DNA from: JAAYCB01 sp012744395
Lineage (GTDB): Bacteria; Planctomycetota; Planctomycetia; Pirellulales; Thermoguttaceae
Direction: 5' to 3'
NCBI GenBank assembly: GCA_028703175.1
Contig: JAQVNJ010000059.1
Location: forward strand, 1 to 35,016
DNA length: 35,016 bases
The first letter of the stretch is position 1. Every line of letters begins with the position of its first letter. Of the stretch, positions 16,926 to 24,051 are shown piece after piece. The translations under genes and the position numbers were made by a program. The notes below the pieces were generated by a model that saw only the letters and a program-made list of their open reading frames with translations, was not told the origin of the DNA and did no database searches.

Positions 16926-17314
16926 CGATTCATCGCTTGGCTGCCGTCCTGACGGCCAACTCCGCACGAAATGGGGGGGGGGTAGAATTGGCCACGGGCG
17001 AGTGGAAGCCTGGCCGGCAAGGCCTTCGGGCGCCGCGCCGGCAGACCGGTCCGATCGCGTTTTCATTGTAATCGGCGGGCTGGGCCCCAACAACCGGGCT
17101 GGCGGGCAATGAAATCGGATTGGGTGGTGCCCCTTACCAAACGGAGCCGAATAGCCGAAATTACTGCATGGTGAGTCGAGGCGAATCGTGGCGGCAGGGA
17201 TCATTTTGCCGCGGAAGCGCCCAGCGGGACAGTCCTCGGAGCCGCGGGGGCTTCCGCTGTCCAAGCCGCCTTGCTGTAACCGGTTGCACCACCCCCCGTT
17301 GGATTTCCCTTGAG
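16926..17314. other. Divergent intergenic region purF / proB with a G10 tract
   Basis: This 389-bp region separates divergent purF and proB and should carry promoters for both. Its most visible feature is a run of ten G on the plus strand at 16973-16982, a C10 tract in the purF leader about 48 nt before the start codon. No clear -35/-10 pair or PurR-like palindrome was recognised. Frames open through it look non-coding. Confidence 0.4.
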
Positions 17315-18466
17315 ATGACTGACATCGTTCGCCAGGAGATTGCCGCGACCGCAACGACGATCGTCGTGAAGGTCGGCACCCGGGTGCTGACCAGTGGGAC
17401 CGGTTCGCTCAACTACGAACGGATCGGCGAGCTCGCCCAGGAATTGCACGATGTGATGTCAACCCATCGCAAGGTCGTGCTCGTCAGTTCCGGCGCGGTG
17501 GGAGCGGGCATGGGGCGGCTGGGCCTGCGCGAGCGTCCCACGGAGCTTGCCCAATTGCAGGCCGTCGCGGCGGCGGGGCAAAGCCTGCTGGTGGAGGCCT
17601 ACGAACGGAGCCTGCAACGACACGGCCGCCATGCCGCCCAGGTCCTCCTCACGGCCGAGGATCTGGATCACCGCAAACGCTATCTGAACGCCCGCAACAC
17701 GCTCTGCGCCCTCCTGGAATATGGCGCTCTGCCGATCATCAATGAGAACGACACCGTCAGCGTGGAAGAGCTTCAAACGACCTTTGGCGACAACGACCGG
17801 CTGGCGGCGATCGTCACCAACTTGCTTCAGGCGCCGCTCCTGGTGCTCCTGTCCGACGTGGAAGGCCTGTATGACGGAGATCCCCGTTTCCCGGGCTCGA
17901 AGGTCATCACGACGGTGGAACGGTTCGGCCCGGAGACGCTCGCGCTGGTCCGCGATGCGAAGTCGGGCCTCGGCAAGGGGGGCATGGCCAGCAAGTTGGA
18001 GGCCGCCCGGATGGCCACCGCGTCTGGGGGGAATGTAATCATCGCCAGCGGCCGGAAGCCGGGTATGTTGCGGGCGATTGTGGCAGGCGAACCGGTCGGA
18101 ACCGCCTTCTTGGCACAGGGACAGTTGGTGGCCGCGAGAAAACGCTGGATCGGCTACACGGTGCAGCCGCGGGGCCAACTGATCGTCGACGCCGGCGCGC
18201 GGAAGGCCGTCGAGTGGAACGGCGGGAGCCTGCTGGCGATCGGCGTTGTCAAGGTCAGCGGCCACTTCGAAAAAGGGGATATTGTGGCCGTTTGCGACCT
18301 GGAAGGGACGGAATTCGCACGCGGGCTATCGAATTACGGGTCCGATGACGTCCGCCGGATTCGCGGCCTGAAGACCGGTGAAATCGCCGGGATTCTCGGG
18401 TATTGCCCCTATGGAGAAGTCATCCATCGCGACAATCTGATGGTCACCGCCTCGCACGAGGACTGA
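17315..18466 (+). CDS. proB: Glutamate 5-kinase
   Basis: This 383-residue enzyme phosphorylates glutamate in the first step of proline synthesis. The amino-acid-kinase domain (about 1-260) shows VVKVGTRVLT, VSSGAVGAGMGRLGL, NENDTVSVEE with FGDND, and GKGGMASKLEAA. A C-terminal PUA domain (about 285-365) follows. The ATG at 17315 gives the normal N-terminus; the upstream in-frame part is not protein-like. There is no good Shine-Dalgarno sequence, only GAG touching the start codon. No proA lies beside it. The stop codon lies inside the first unit of a 21-bp tandem repeat. Confidence 0.95.
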   Translation: MTDIVRQEIAATATTIVVKVGTRVLTSGTGSLNYERIGELAQELHDVMSTHRKVVLVSSGAVGAGMGRLGLRERPTELAQLQAVAAAGQSLLVEAYERSLQRHGRHAAQVLLTAEDLDHRKRYLNARNTLCALLEYGALPIINENDTVSVEELQTTFGDNDRLAAIVTNLLQAPLLVLLSDVEGLYDGDPRFPGSKVITTVERFGPETLALVRDAKSGLGKGGMASKLEAARMATASGGNVIIASGRKPGMLRAIVAGEPVGTAFLAQGQLVAARKRWIGYTVQPRGQLIVDAGARKAVEWNGGSLLAIGVVKVSGHFEKGDIVAVCDLEGTEFARGLSNYGSDDVRRIRGLKTGEIAGILGYCPYGEVIHRDNLMVTASHED

Positions 18467-18520
18467 CCGGCGGGGTCTGAGGACTGACTCGAAGGGTCTG
18501 AGGACTGGCCGGAAGGGTCT
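18458..18520. repeat. Three tandem 21-bp repeats across the proB stop codon
   Basis: Three direct head-to-tail units of exactly 21 bp occupy 18458-18478, 18479-18499 and 18500-18520. Each begins GAGGACTG and ends GGGTCT, with variation in the middle. The first includes the last codons and the TGA of proB. The unit length is a multiple of three, and the copies are near-identical. They may arise by slippage; no function is known. Confidence 0.85.
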
Positions 18521-18623
18521 TGCGGAAACCAGCCGCCTGCGGCCAGACTGCGGCCGGGGCCGGCCGGCGGGGCGTGATCCGCCTCTGATTCGCCCAACCT
18601 CTGGCCCTGTTGCGGCAACCCTC

Positions 18624-18651
18624 TTGACTGTGTACAGCCGTATATTATACT
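18624..18651 (+). promoter_or_regulatory. lexA promoter with overlapping palindromes (candidate self-operator)
   Basis: TTGACT (18624-18629) and TATACT (18646-18651), spaced 16 bp, form a good sigma70-type promoter 59 nt upstream of the lexA start codon. Two palindromes overlap it: CTGTGTACAG (18628-18637), whose CTGT/ACAG halves resemble a short SOS box, and GTATATTATAC (18640-18650) over the -10. LexA proteins usually repress their own gene, so one of these is a plausible operator. The exact LexA box of this lineage is unknown to me. Confidence 0.65.
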
Positions 18652-18709
18652 ATTGTCCATGAGGTGCTTTGTCGATCCTCACATCAGAGGCAAACCAACG
18701 GAGCTAGCC

Positions 18710-19321
18710 ATGGAATGTTTCGAGGGACGTCTGACCGACCGGCAACGAGCCGTCTACCGGTTCATCCGCGAGAAGATTCGCACCCGGGGGTACGGCCCCA
18801 CGGTGCGGGAGATCGGCGAGCACTTCAAAATCAAGTCGCCGAATGGCGTGATGTGCCATCTGAAGGCCCTTGAGAAGAAGGAATTGATCACCCGCGAGCC
18901 GAACATGTCGCGGGCGATTCAATTGGCCGCCGAACCGATCGAGGACCGGGGGTTGCGGCTGGCCGGGCGAATAGCCGCGGGCGTGCTCCACGAGGCGATC
19001 GAGCAGGAAGATCGCGTCGATTTCAAGGAGATCTTCGATCCTTCGAACAAGGACCTGTTTGTTCTGGAGGTCAACGGCGACTCGATGATCGAGGACCAGA
19101 TCGCCGACGGCGACTATGTGGTGATCCGGCGACAACGGACCGCCCGCAAGGGGCAGATCGTCGTCGCGCTGACCGACGAGAACGAGGCGACGCTGAAACG
19201 CTGGTTTCCCGAGAAGAACCGGATTCGGCTCGAACCGGCCAATTCCAGCATGAAGCCGATTTACGTGAAGAATGCCAAGGTTCTCGGCGTGGTGGTCGGT
19301 GTCGTGCGGCAGGTGAAGTGA
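18710..19321 (+). CDS. lexA: LexA repressor (SOS response)
   Basis: This 203-residue SOS repressor and self-cleaving protease has an N-terminal winged helix (about 1-70: LTDRQRAVYRFIREKIRTRG, GPTVREIGEHFKIKSPNGV). The cleavage site is Ala90-Gly91 in GRIAAGVLHE. The catalytic Ser125 is in NGDSMIED and Lys163 in NEATLKRW. All elements for RecA-stimulated cleavage are present. The ATG at 18710 is preferred to an in-frame TTG at 18653 because GGAG sits 6 nt upstream and because the upstream codon lies at the promoter -10. It is followed by a short gap and a small zinc-ribbon gene on the same strand. Confidence 0.96.
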   Translation: MECFEGRLTDRQRAVYRFIREKIRTRGYGPTVREIGEHFKIKSPNGVMCHLKALEKKELITREPNMSRAIQLAAEPIEDRGLRLAGRIAAGVLHEAIEQEDRVDFKEIFDPSNKDLFVLEVNGDSMIEDQIADGDYVVIRRQRTARKGQIVVALTDENEATLKRWFPEKNRIRLEPANSSMKPIYVKNAKVLGVVVGVVRQVK

Positions 19322-19615
19322 GGCCCGCGAGACCGCTGGGGCCGGCTGGCCGATCGAGTTGGCGGACAATCTGCCGGGCGCCGGGGATGGATGGGATTGT
19401 CGCCTCCGGCGATGCGATCGCAGCGCCGGGCAAAATGGGGTTGACCTCTGGCGGGGTTGCACGTACGCTCCGCAGTCATTCCCGCAGCCGATTCTGGGGT
19501 TGGGGATGCAATCGGATCGGCTTCTCGCCGTTCCGCGTTTGGGCCGACTCGATGCGCCCAATCGAGTCGCAGCCTGACATGGCCAGGGGCAACGTCCGGC
19601 TCGAGGATTACCAGT
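19322..19615. other. Gap between lexA and the zinc-ribbon gene
   Basis: This 294-bp gap holds no gene that I can support. Short open frames across it have no ribosome binding site or recognisable protein pattern. No hairpin followed by a T-tract was seen after lexA. Confidence 0.35.
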
Positions 19616-19882
19616 ATGAAGTGTCCCCGTTGTTGGGCTGAAAAAGCCTATCTGCATCGTAACCTGAACTGGCGTGAGACGCTCTTGGCCTGCCTGGCGT
19701 TCCGCCCGATGAAGTGCCATCACTGCTATCATCGTTTCATGGTGCATTGGCTGCTCACGCTGGGAAAACAGGCCCGCCCGCCCGTGATCCGCGTGACTCC
19801 CCACCTGCGATCCGCAGTGCACGCCGGGCCCGGGCGGATGACTCCGCCGCGGCGTGTCGGCAGCGAGGCATGCCGTTCTTGA
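19616..19882 (+). CDS. Small zinc-ribbon-like protein, 88 residues
   Basis: A short protein begins MKCPRC and has a second knuckle, MKCHHCYHRF, 29 residues later. The two CxxC pairs (Cys3/Cys6 and Cys34/Cys37) would bind one zinc ion. The spacing and the closing HRF are seen in small zinc-ribbon proteins that are common beside exopolysaccharide genes, though I can name no function. A hydrophobic patch (FMVHWLLTLG) follows, then a basic, proline-containing tail with no clear structure. GAGG lies 9 nt before the ATG. It stands 39 nt ahead of the CpsB-like phosphatase gene, so it may open the export operon. Confidence 0.65.
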   Translation: MKCPRCWAEKAYLHRNLNWRETLLACLAFRPMKCHHCYHRFMVHWLLTLGKQARPPVIRVTPHLRSAVHAGPGRMTPPRRVGSEACRS

Positions 19883-19921
19883 GAGCCGGGGTGCGGTCGC
19901 CCGGGAAGCGGCTGTCGTTGC

Positions 19922-20743
19922 ATGACGCCAGAAGGGGATGTCTTGTCGGATAATCCGCGCTTCGTCGACATTCACTGCCATATGTTGCCGGGGCTGGACG
20001 ATGGTCCAGTGAATCTCGGCGTGTCGCTGGCAATGGCCGAAATTGCCGTGGCCGACGGAATCCAGGCCGTGATCGTCACGCCGCACCAACTGGGCACCTA
20101 CGGGCGGAATCGGGGCGCGACGATTCGGGCATTTGCCGATCGATTCCAGTCCGAATTGCAGCAGCGCGAGATCGCCCTCCGTGTGCTCCCCGGAGCGGAC
20201 GTGCGGATTGAGCCGGACCTGGTTTCCCGGCTCGAGGCGGGCGAGGTGCTGACCCTGGCCGACCGCCGGCGGCATGTCCTCCTGGAATTGCCGCACGAAT
20301 TGTACCTGCCCCTCGAAGGGCTGTTGAGGAGGCTTGATGCGGCCGGCATCGTCGGCATCCTCTCGCACCCGGAGAGAAACCAGGGGCTGCTCCGCGAGCC
20401 GCAGTTGGTTGCAGACCTTGTCGACGCCGGCTGCTTGATGCAAGTCACGGCGGGGAGCCTCGTCGGATCGTTCGGCGGGCAAATCCGCGACTTCGCCGCA
20501 TCGCTGATCGAGGAGGGACTGGTCCACTTCGTGGCGACCGACGCCCACGGCACCACCTGCCGGCGTCCCCGTATGTCAGCGGCGTTCGAACGGATTGTGG
20601 GCCTTGCGGGGGATCGCTATGCCGAGGAACTTTGCTCGGCCAACCCCGCCGCGATCGCCGCCGGCAGGGACATTGCCGGCGGCCGGCGGCGCCGCGCGCG
20701 CTTCAGGCCATGCGGGTGGTTTCCGAGACGCAGGGCGAGTTGA
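19922..20743 (+). CDS. PHP-domain tyrosine-protein phosphatase, CpsB/YwqE family
   Basis: This 273-residue PHP-domain phosphoesterase probably dephosphorylates the BY-kinase encoded about 4.5 kb downstream. Metal-ligand motifs are all recognisable: DIHCH (His18, His20), LDDG, TPH (His55), Glu122 in LLELP, SHPERN (His149), and TDAH (Asp207, His209). The position that is Glu in the GxE motif of known CpsB proteins seems to be Asp93 in GADVRI. The C-terminus is an arginine-rich tail. The first ATG (19922) has a poor ribosome binding site. A TTG at 19943 is preceded by AAGGGG and would give LSDNPRFVDIH, the more typical N-terminus, so the true start may be there. The stop overlaps the next start as TGATG. 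Confidence 0.85.
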   Translation: MTPEGDVLSDNPRFVDIHCHMLPGLDDGPVNLGVSLAMAEIAVADGIQAVIVTPHQLGTYGRNRGATIRAFADRFQSELQQREIALRVLPGADVRIEPDLVSRLEAGEVLTLADRRRHVLLELPHELYLPLEGLLRRLDAAGIVGILSHPERNQGLLREPQLVADLVDAGCLMQVTAGSLVGSFGGQIRDFAASLIEEGLVHFVATDAHGTTCRRPRMSAAFERIVGLAGDRYAEELCSANPAAIAAGRDIAGGRRRRARFRPCGWFPRRRAS

Positions 20744-21579
20744 TGTCGGTGGGACGGACGTGGCAAGTCACTCGTCGGTTAGTCAGGCAGGGCGCGATAG
20801 CGCTGTCCGCCGCAGCGGCCTGGCTGGCGTCCCTTGCCTGGGCGGCCGATGAATGGGCCGACTGGAGGGTCGCGGGCGGATTCGTCTGCCGCGCGGATTT
20901 TTCCCTGGCCGATTGCGAGCCGCTGCTGGGAGAACTCGCCCACTTGCAGGAGGACCTGGTCCGCGTCCTGGGCATTCCGGCGGCCGAGGAGCGGATCGAA
21001 TTGTACCTGTTCCGCAACGAGGCGGACTATCGGAACTACCTGTCGGTCTGTTTTCCCGAGGTCCCCTACCGGCGCGCGCTGTATATCAAACGCGGCGGAC
21101 CGGGCGTTGTCCTGACGTTCCGCAGCGAGCAACTGGCGACCGATCTGCGGCACGAATGCACCCACGCGCTGCTTCACGCGGTCCTGCCGATGGTTCCCCT
21201 CTGGCTGGATGAAGGGCTTGCGGAGTTCTTCGAGGTGGCGCCGGAGCTGCGCGCTTTCGGCAATCCCCATTTGTCAAAAGTCCGTTGGAACGCTCGATTC
21301 GGGATCAGAACCCCGATTGCGAAACTTGAGAACAAGGGGAGTGTCGGTGAAATGAGTGGGGTGGACTATCGCGACTCGTGGGCGTGGGTCCATTTCATCC
21401 TTTACGGGTCCGCCGAGGCGCATGCGGAACTGGTCGGTTTCTTGCGCGAGATCAGCGCCAATGTCCCTCCCGGCAAGCTGAGCGTTCGCCTGCGCCACCG
21501 CATCGCTGACCTCGACCGGCAGTACTTGGCCCATTTTCGTGGCTGGACTCCAAGGAATCAGAAGGCAGGCAAAATGTAA
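20743..21579 (+). CDS. Exported HExxH metallopeptidase-like protein (peptidase MA / DUF1570-like)
   Basis: This 278-residue protein has a signal peptide (about 1-35, ending AWA) and a gluzincin signature. His137-Glu138-Cys-Thr-His141 is followed by WLDEGLAEFFE, with Glu157 as the likely third zinc ligand and 15 residues between. Before it lies a beta-rich segment (ERIELYLFRNEADYRNYL) typical of the peptidase-MA/DUF1570 group found in planctomycetes. The ATG at 20743 overlaps the stop of the phosphatase gene (TGATG), implying coupled translation; an ATG at 20710 has no ribosome binding site. It may trim or assemble secreted components of the polysaccharide system. Substrate and activity are not known. 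Confidence 0.75.
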   Translation: MSVGRTWQVTRRLVRQGAIALSAAAAWLASLAWAADEWADWRVAGGFVCRADFSLADCEPLLGELAHLQEDLVRVLGIPAAEERIELYLFRNEADYRNYLSVCFPEVPYRRALYIKRGGPGVVLTFRSEQLATDLRHECTHALLHAVLPMVPLWLDEGLAEFFEVAPELRAFGNPHLSKVRWNARFGIRTPIAKLENKGSVGEMSGVDYRDSWAWVHFILYGSAEAHAELVGFLREISANVPPGKLSVRLRHRIADLDRQYLAHFRGWTPRNQKAGKM

Positions 21580-21601
21580 TGCCTGGGGAGAATCCTACGG
21601 G

Positions 21602-21622
21602 AAAACCATGAAAATGGGTTTT
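21602..21622 (+). terminator. Hairpin with GAAA loop after the metallopeptidase gene
   Basis: AAAACCAT (21602-21609), GAAA, then ATGGGTTTT (21614-21622) form an 8-bp stem with one bulged G and a GNRA-type tetraloop, followed by GTTT. It begins 22 nt after the stop codon and resembles a weak intrinsic terminator. It would separate the phosphatase/peptidase pair from the three paralogs. Confidence 0.5.
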
Positions 21623-21781
21623 GTTTACTGTAGGAGTGGTGCCGATTCGGACGATTAGGTACAACGGTCTATCTTCTTCCCATAGGGGCCCGAGCGGCGA
21701 GCGCGCCGGGCTGAAGGGGATCGGCTGCGAACAATCGCGTGCGAACGACGCCATTTGATTCAATTTGGGGACGGAATACCG

Positions 21782-22381
21782 ATGAAATCTGCCGGAATTC
21801 TCAAGGGGTTGGCAATCGGCCTGGCAGTGTGTGGTTTGTGGCTGCCGTGCATGGCATCCGCGGCATCGCCCGAGCCTGCACCCGTGGTGCATGACGTCGC
21901 GTTGCGGGACGGCGGCGTCTTGTTGGGGCAGGTTGTAGACCGCCAGGGCGCGGCCCAGAGGGGGCAGCGCGTGTCGCTGCTCCTCGACCAGAGTCAGATC
22001 GCCGTGGCGGAGACGGACGCCAACGGCCTTTTCGCGTTCCAGGGATTGCGGGGTGGCGTGTATCAGTTGGCGGCCGCCGAGGGAGCCGGGGCGTATCGCG
22101 TCTGGGCCCCGGGCACCGCGCCGAAAGTCGCAGAACCGGGAGTGCTGCTTGTGGCAGGCGGAGACCTGGTCCGGGGGCAGGACTATTACGGCGACAACTA
22201 CTACGGCGACAACTACTACTGCGACAACTACACGTGCTATGACAACTACTCGCCGCCCCTGAGTCGCGTCAAGTTCTGGCTCTCCAACCCGTGGGTCGTG
22301 GCCGGCATCGTCGCCACGGCGGTCGCCGTTCCCGTGGGGATTCACAACGCGGACCGAGGCGGCAAACCGGTCAGCCCCTAG
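21782..22381 (+). CDS. Secreted paralog 1: carboxypeptidase-regulatory-like domain with C-terminal anchor
   Basis: This 199-residue protein is the first of three neighbouring paralogs. A signal peptide (about 1-28) leads to a beta-sandwich of the carboxypeptidase-regulatory type (about 36-108: VLLGQVVDRQG, TDANGLFAFQGLRGGVYQL). Then come YRVWAPGTAP, the LLVAGGDLVRGQ segment shared by the family, and a tyrosine/aspartate/asparagine repeat (135-156). A membrane helix PWVVAGIVATAVAVPVGIHN (170-189) and a short tail ending VSP finish it. The ATG at 21782 sits after GGGGACGGA. The domain normally gives structural or adhesive stalks; here it is probably held in a membrane with its body outside the cytoplasm. 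The role is unknown, but the location suggests a link to polysaccharide export. Confidence 0.75.
   Translation: MKSAGILKGLAIGLAVCGLWLPCMASAASPEPAPVVHDVALRDGGVLLGQVVDRQGAAQRGQRVSLLLDQSQIAVAETDANGLFAFQGLRGGVYQLAAAEGAGAYRVWAPGTAPKVAEPGVLLVAGGDLVRGQDYYGDNYYGDNYYCDNYTCYDNYSPPLSRVKFWLSNPWVVAGIVATAVAVPVGIHNADRGGKPVSP
22184..22246 (+). repeat. Tandem 15-nt repeats coding YYGDN
   Basis: Inside paralog 1, two exact-frame 15-nt units code YYGDN (22184-22198, 22199-22213). One codes YYCDN (22214-22228) and a diverged 18-nt unit codes YTCYDN (22229-22246). The protein segment is rich in Tyr, Asp and Asn and contains two Cys. Neither of the other paralogs has it, so it is a recent in-frame expansion. Confidence 0.85.
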
Positions 22382-22642
22382 ATTTGCCCCACCTGCGGGA
22401 GGGTCTGAAGGCGACCTCGATCAACACAGGCTTGCCACAATAGAAGGCCCCACGGGCTGGAATCGGGAGGTTGAAAAGCCCTCGCTGACTCCGCCCCGCG
22501 GGGCCTCCTGCTGTTTCTTGGGTTTTTGCCGAATTGGGGTTCCGCCACCGCCACGATTCTTGTAGCATCCCACCTCGCATGGCGAACCCTGCGAGTGGTG
22601 GTTCGGACTGGGCCTGTGTGGTGCATGGAGGCAGAGTTGGCG

Positions 22643-23173
22643 ATGAATCGCAAGAACTGGTGGAAACTCGGCTTGGCCCTGTTGGCCTTAGCGGGAATGC
22701 TCGTCCCCGCGCCGCTGCTGCACGCGGCGGGCGAGGCGCCTGTCGCGCCGCTCCTCGGCAACGATGTGGCCCTGGCGGCCGACGGCGCGCTGCGAGGACA
22801 ACTCGTTTCCGCCCAGGGACGGGGCTTGCCGGGCGAGTGCGTGACCGTCTCCCACGGCGGCCACGAGCTCGTCTCGACAGTCACCGGGCCGGACGGCTAT
22901 TTCGAGGTCCGCGGCCTGCGGGGCGGGGTGTTGAACATTTCGGCCGGAGAAGCGACCGCTCTGTGCCGCGCGTGGACGGCGGCCGCCGCGCCCCCGAACG
23001 CCAGGAATCAAGTCCTGCTGGTTGCCGGCCAGTCCCAGACGCTGGGCCAAGGAGGCTTGAGGGCCCTGTTGACCAATCCATGGGTGATCGCCGGGATTGT
23101 TGCGGCGGCGATCGCGATTCCTGTGGGAATCCACAACTACAACAAGAATCACGATGATCCGGCCAGCCCGTAG
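22643..23173 (+). CDS. Secreted paralog 2: carboxypeptidase-regulatory-like domain with C-terminal anchor
   Basis: This 176-residue protein has the same layout as its neighbours. A signal peptide (about 1-29) is followed by a beta-sandwich (about 38-105: LRGQLVSAQGRGLPGE, DGYFEVRGLRGGVLNIS). CRAWTAAAAPPNA follows, then LLVAGQSQTLGQ, the membrane helix PWVIAGIVAAAIAIPVGIHN (146-165) and a tail ending ASP. GGAGG stands 11 nt before the chosen ATG (22643). An in-frame ATG at 22625 would add six residues and is less likely to fit a signal peptide. The 261-bp gap before it is GC-rich with no recognised promoter, apart from a palindrome at 22493-22504. Confidence 0.75.
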   Translation: MNRKNWWKLGLALLALAGMLVPAPLLHAAGEAPVAPLLGNDVALAADGALRGQLVSAQGRGLPGECVTVSHGGHELVSTVTGPDGYFEVRGLRGGVLNISAGEATALCRAWTAAAAPPNARNQVLLVAGQSQTLGQGGLRALLTNPWVIAGIVAAAIAIPVGIHNYNKNHDDPASP

Positions 23174-23245
23174 CGGCGGCGATGGAAAGATCGCCTCCGC
23201 GTTGGCCTACGGGGGGGCAAGGAATGATGGGATGAGGATGCAGCG

Positions 23246-23788
23246 ATGAGACGGTGGCGAATCGTCTGGACACCATGGGCGGCATTGGCCTGTCTGGGGA
23301 TGCTCCTGCCCCCTTCGTGGGCCGAGGCGTCGGAACCAGTGCGGGCGAAGGATGACGCCGCGCCGATCGCGGTCAGCGACGTGGCCTTGGACACCGGCGG
23401 CGGGATGCAGGGCGTCGTCGTCGACGTCCACGGCATGCCGCGGTCGGGCGTCGAGGTCGCCTTGGTGCAGCACAGGAGCCGGCTGAGCCTGGCGAAGACG
23501 GACCTTCAGGGCCGCTTTCGCTTCGCAGGCGTCAAGGGCGGCGTCTACCAGATTCAGACGGGCGGGCAGGGGAGGTTCGTTCGGGCGTGGACCGCCGAAG
23601 CCGCGCCGCCCGCCGCTAGGCCGTTGGCCCTGATGGTGGTCGGGAGCGAGGTTGTCCGGGGGCAGATGCCGCTGGAAGACTTCTTCGCGTCCGACGCAGT
23701 GATCATCACCGGGCTTGTCGCGGCGATGATCGCGATTCCGATCGCCGTGCACAACAGCGGCGGCAAGGACAAGCCGGCCAGCCCGTGA
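23246..23788 (+). CDS. Secreted paralog 3: carboxypeptidase-regulatory-like domain with C-terminal anchor
   Basis: This 180-residue third paralog has a signal peptide (about 1-29) and a beta-sandwich (about 44-105: MQGVVVDVHGMPRSGVEV, DLQGRFRFAGVKGGVYQIQ). It shares VRAWTAEAAPPAA, LMVVGSEVVRGQ, a membrane helix (about 151-169, ending IPIAVHN) and a tail ending ASP. It is the most diverged in the helix (AVIITGLVAAMIAIPIAV) and is preceded by a 72-nt gap, so it is probably co-transcribed with paralog 2. GAGG lies 8 nt before the ATG. The shared N-terminus, domain and tail in three adjacent genes show local duplication. Confidence 0.75.
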   Translation: MRRWRIVWTPWAALACLGMLLPPSWAEASEPVRAKDDAAPIAVSDVALDTGGGMQGVVVDVHGMPRSGVEVALVQHRSRLSLAKTDLQGRFRFAGVKGGVYQIQTGGQGRFVRAWTAEAAPPAARPLALMVVGSEVVRGQMPLEDFFASDAVIITGLVAAMIAIPIAVHNSGGKDKPASP

Positions 23789-24051
23789 CGTCTCGGCTGG
23801 CGCTGGAGGCAAGATCTTCCGGGAGCGGGCCGGAAGCCTCCCGCCGGCGGAGAGCATCGAGTCGGCGGATGCCTCGCCGGCCGGCACTGAGACTGGTGAC
23901 TTTTCACGTTTGCGGGATTTCTTCAGGCGCGTCGATGCACCCAGCACGTGTCCGGCGTCTTGCGGGCCGCGCGCCGCGGCCGGATGCGTGGGCGGCCCTG
24001 CCGCCGGCGTGCATTCTCGCTTGGCTTACGGACGATAGATCGGGTCGTTGG

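Noticed and set aside
19359..19374. A GG-N10-GC pattern between lexA and the zinc-ribbon gene
   Set aside because: Beyond the GG and GC it matches the sigma54 consensus poorly (TTGGCGG..TCTGC), and this spacing occurs often by chance in GC-rich DNA.
22493..22504. The palindrome GCCCCGCGGGGC before paralog 2
   Set aside because: It has no loop and no T-tract, so it cannot be called a terminator; a chance GC palindrome is likely.
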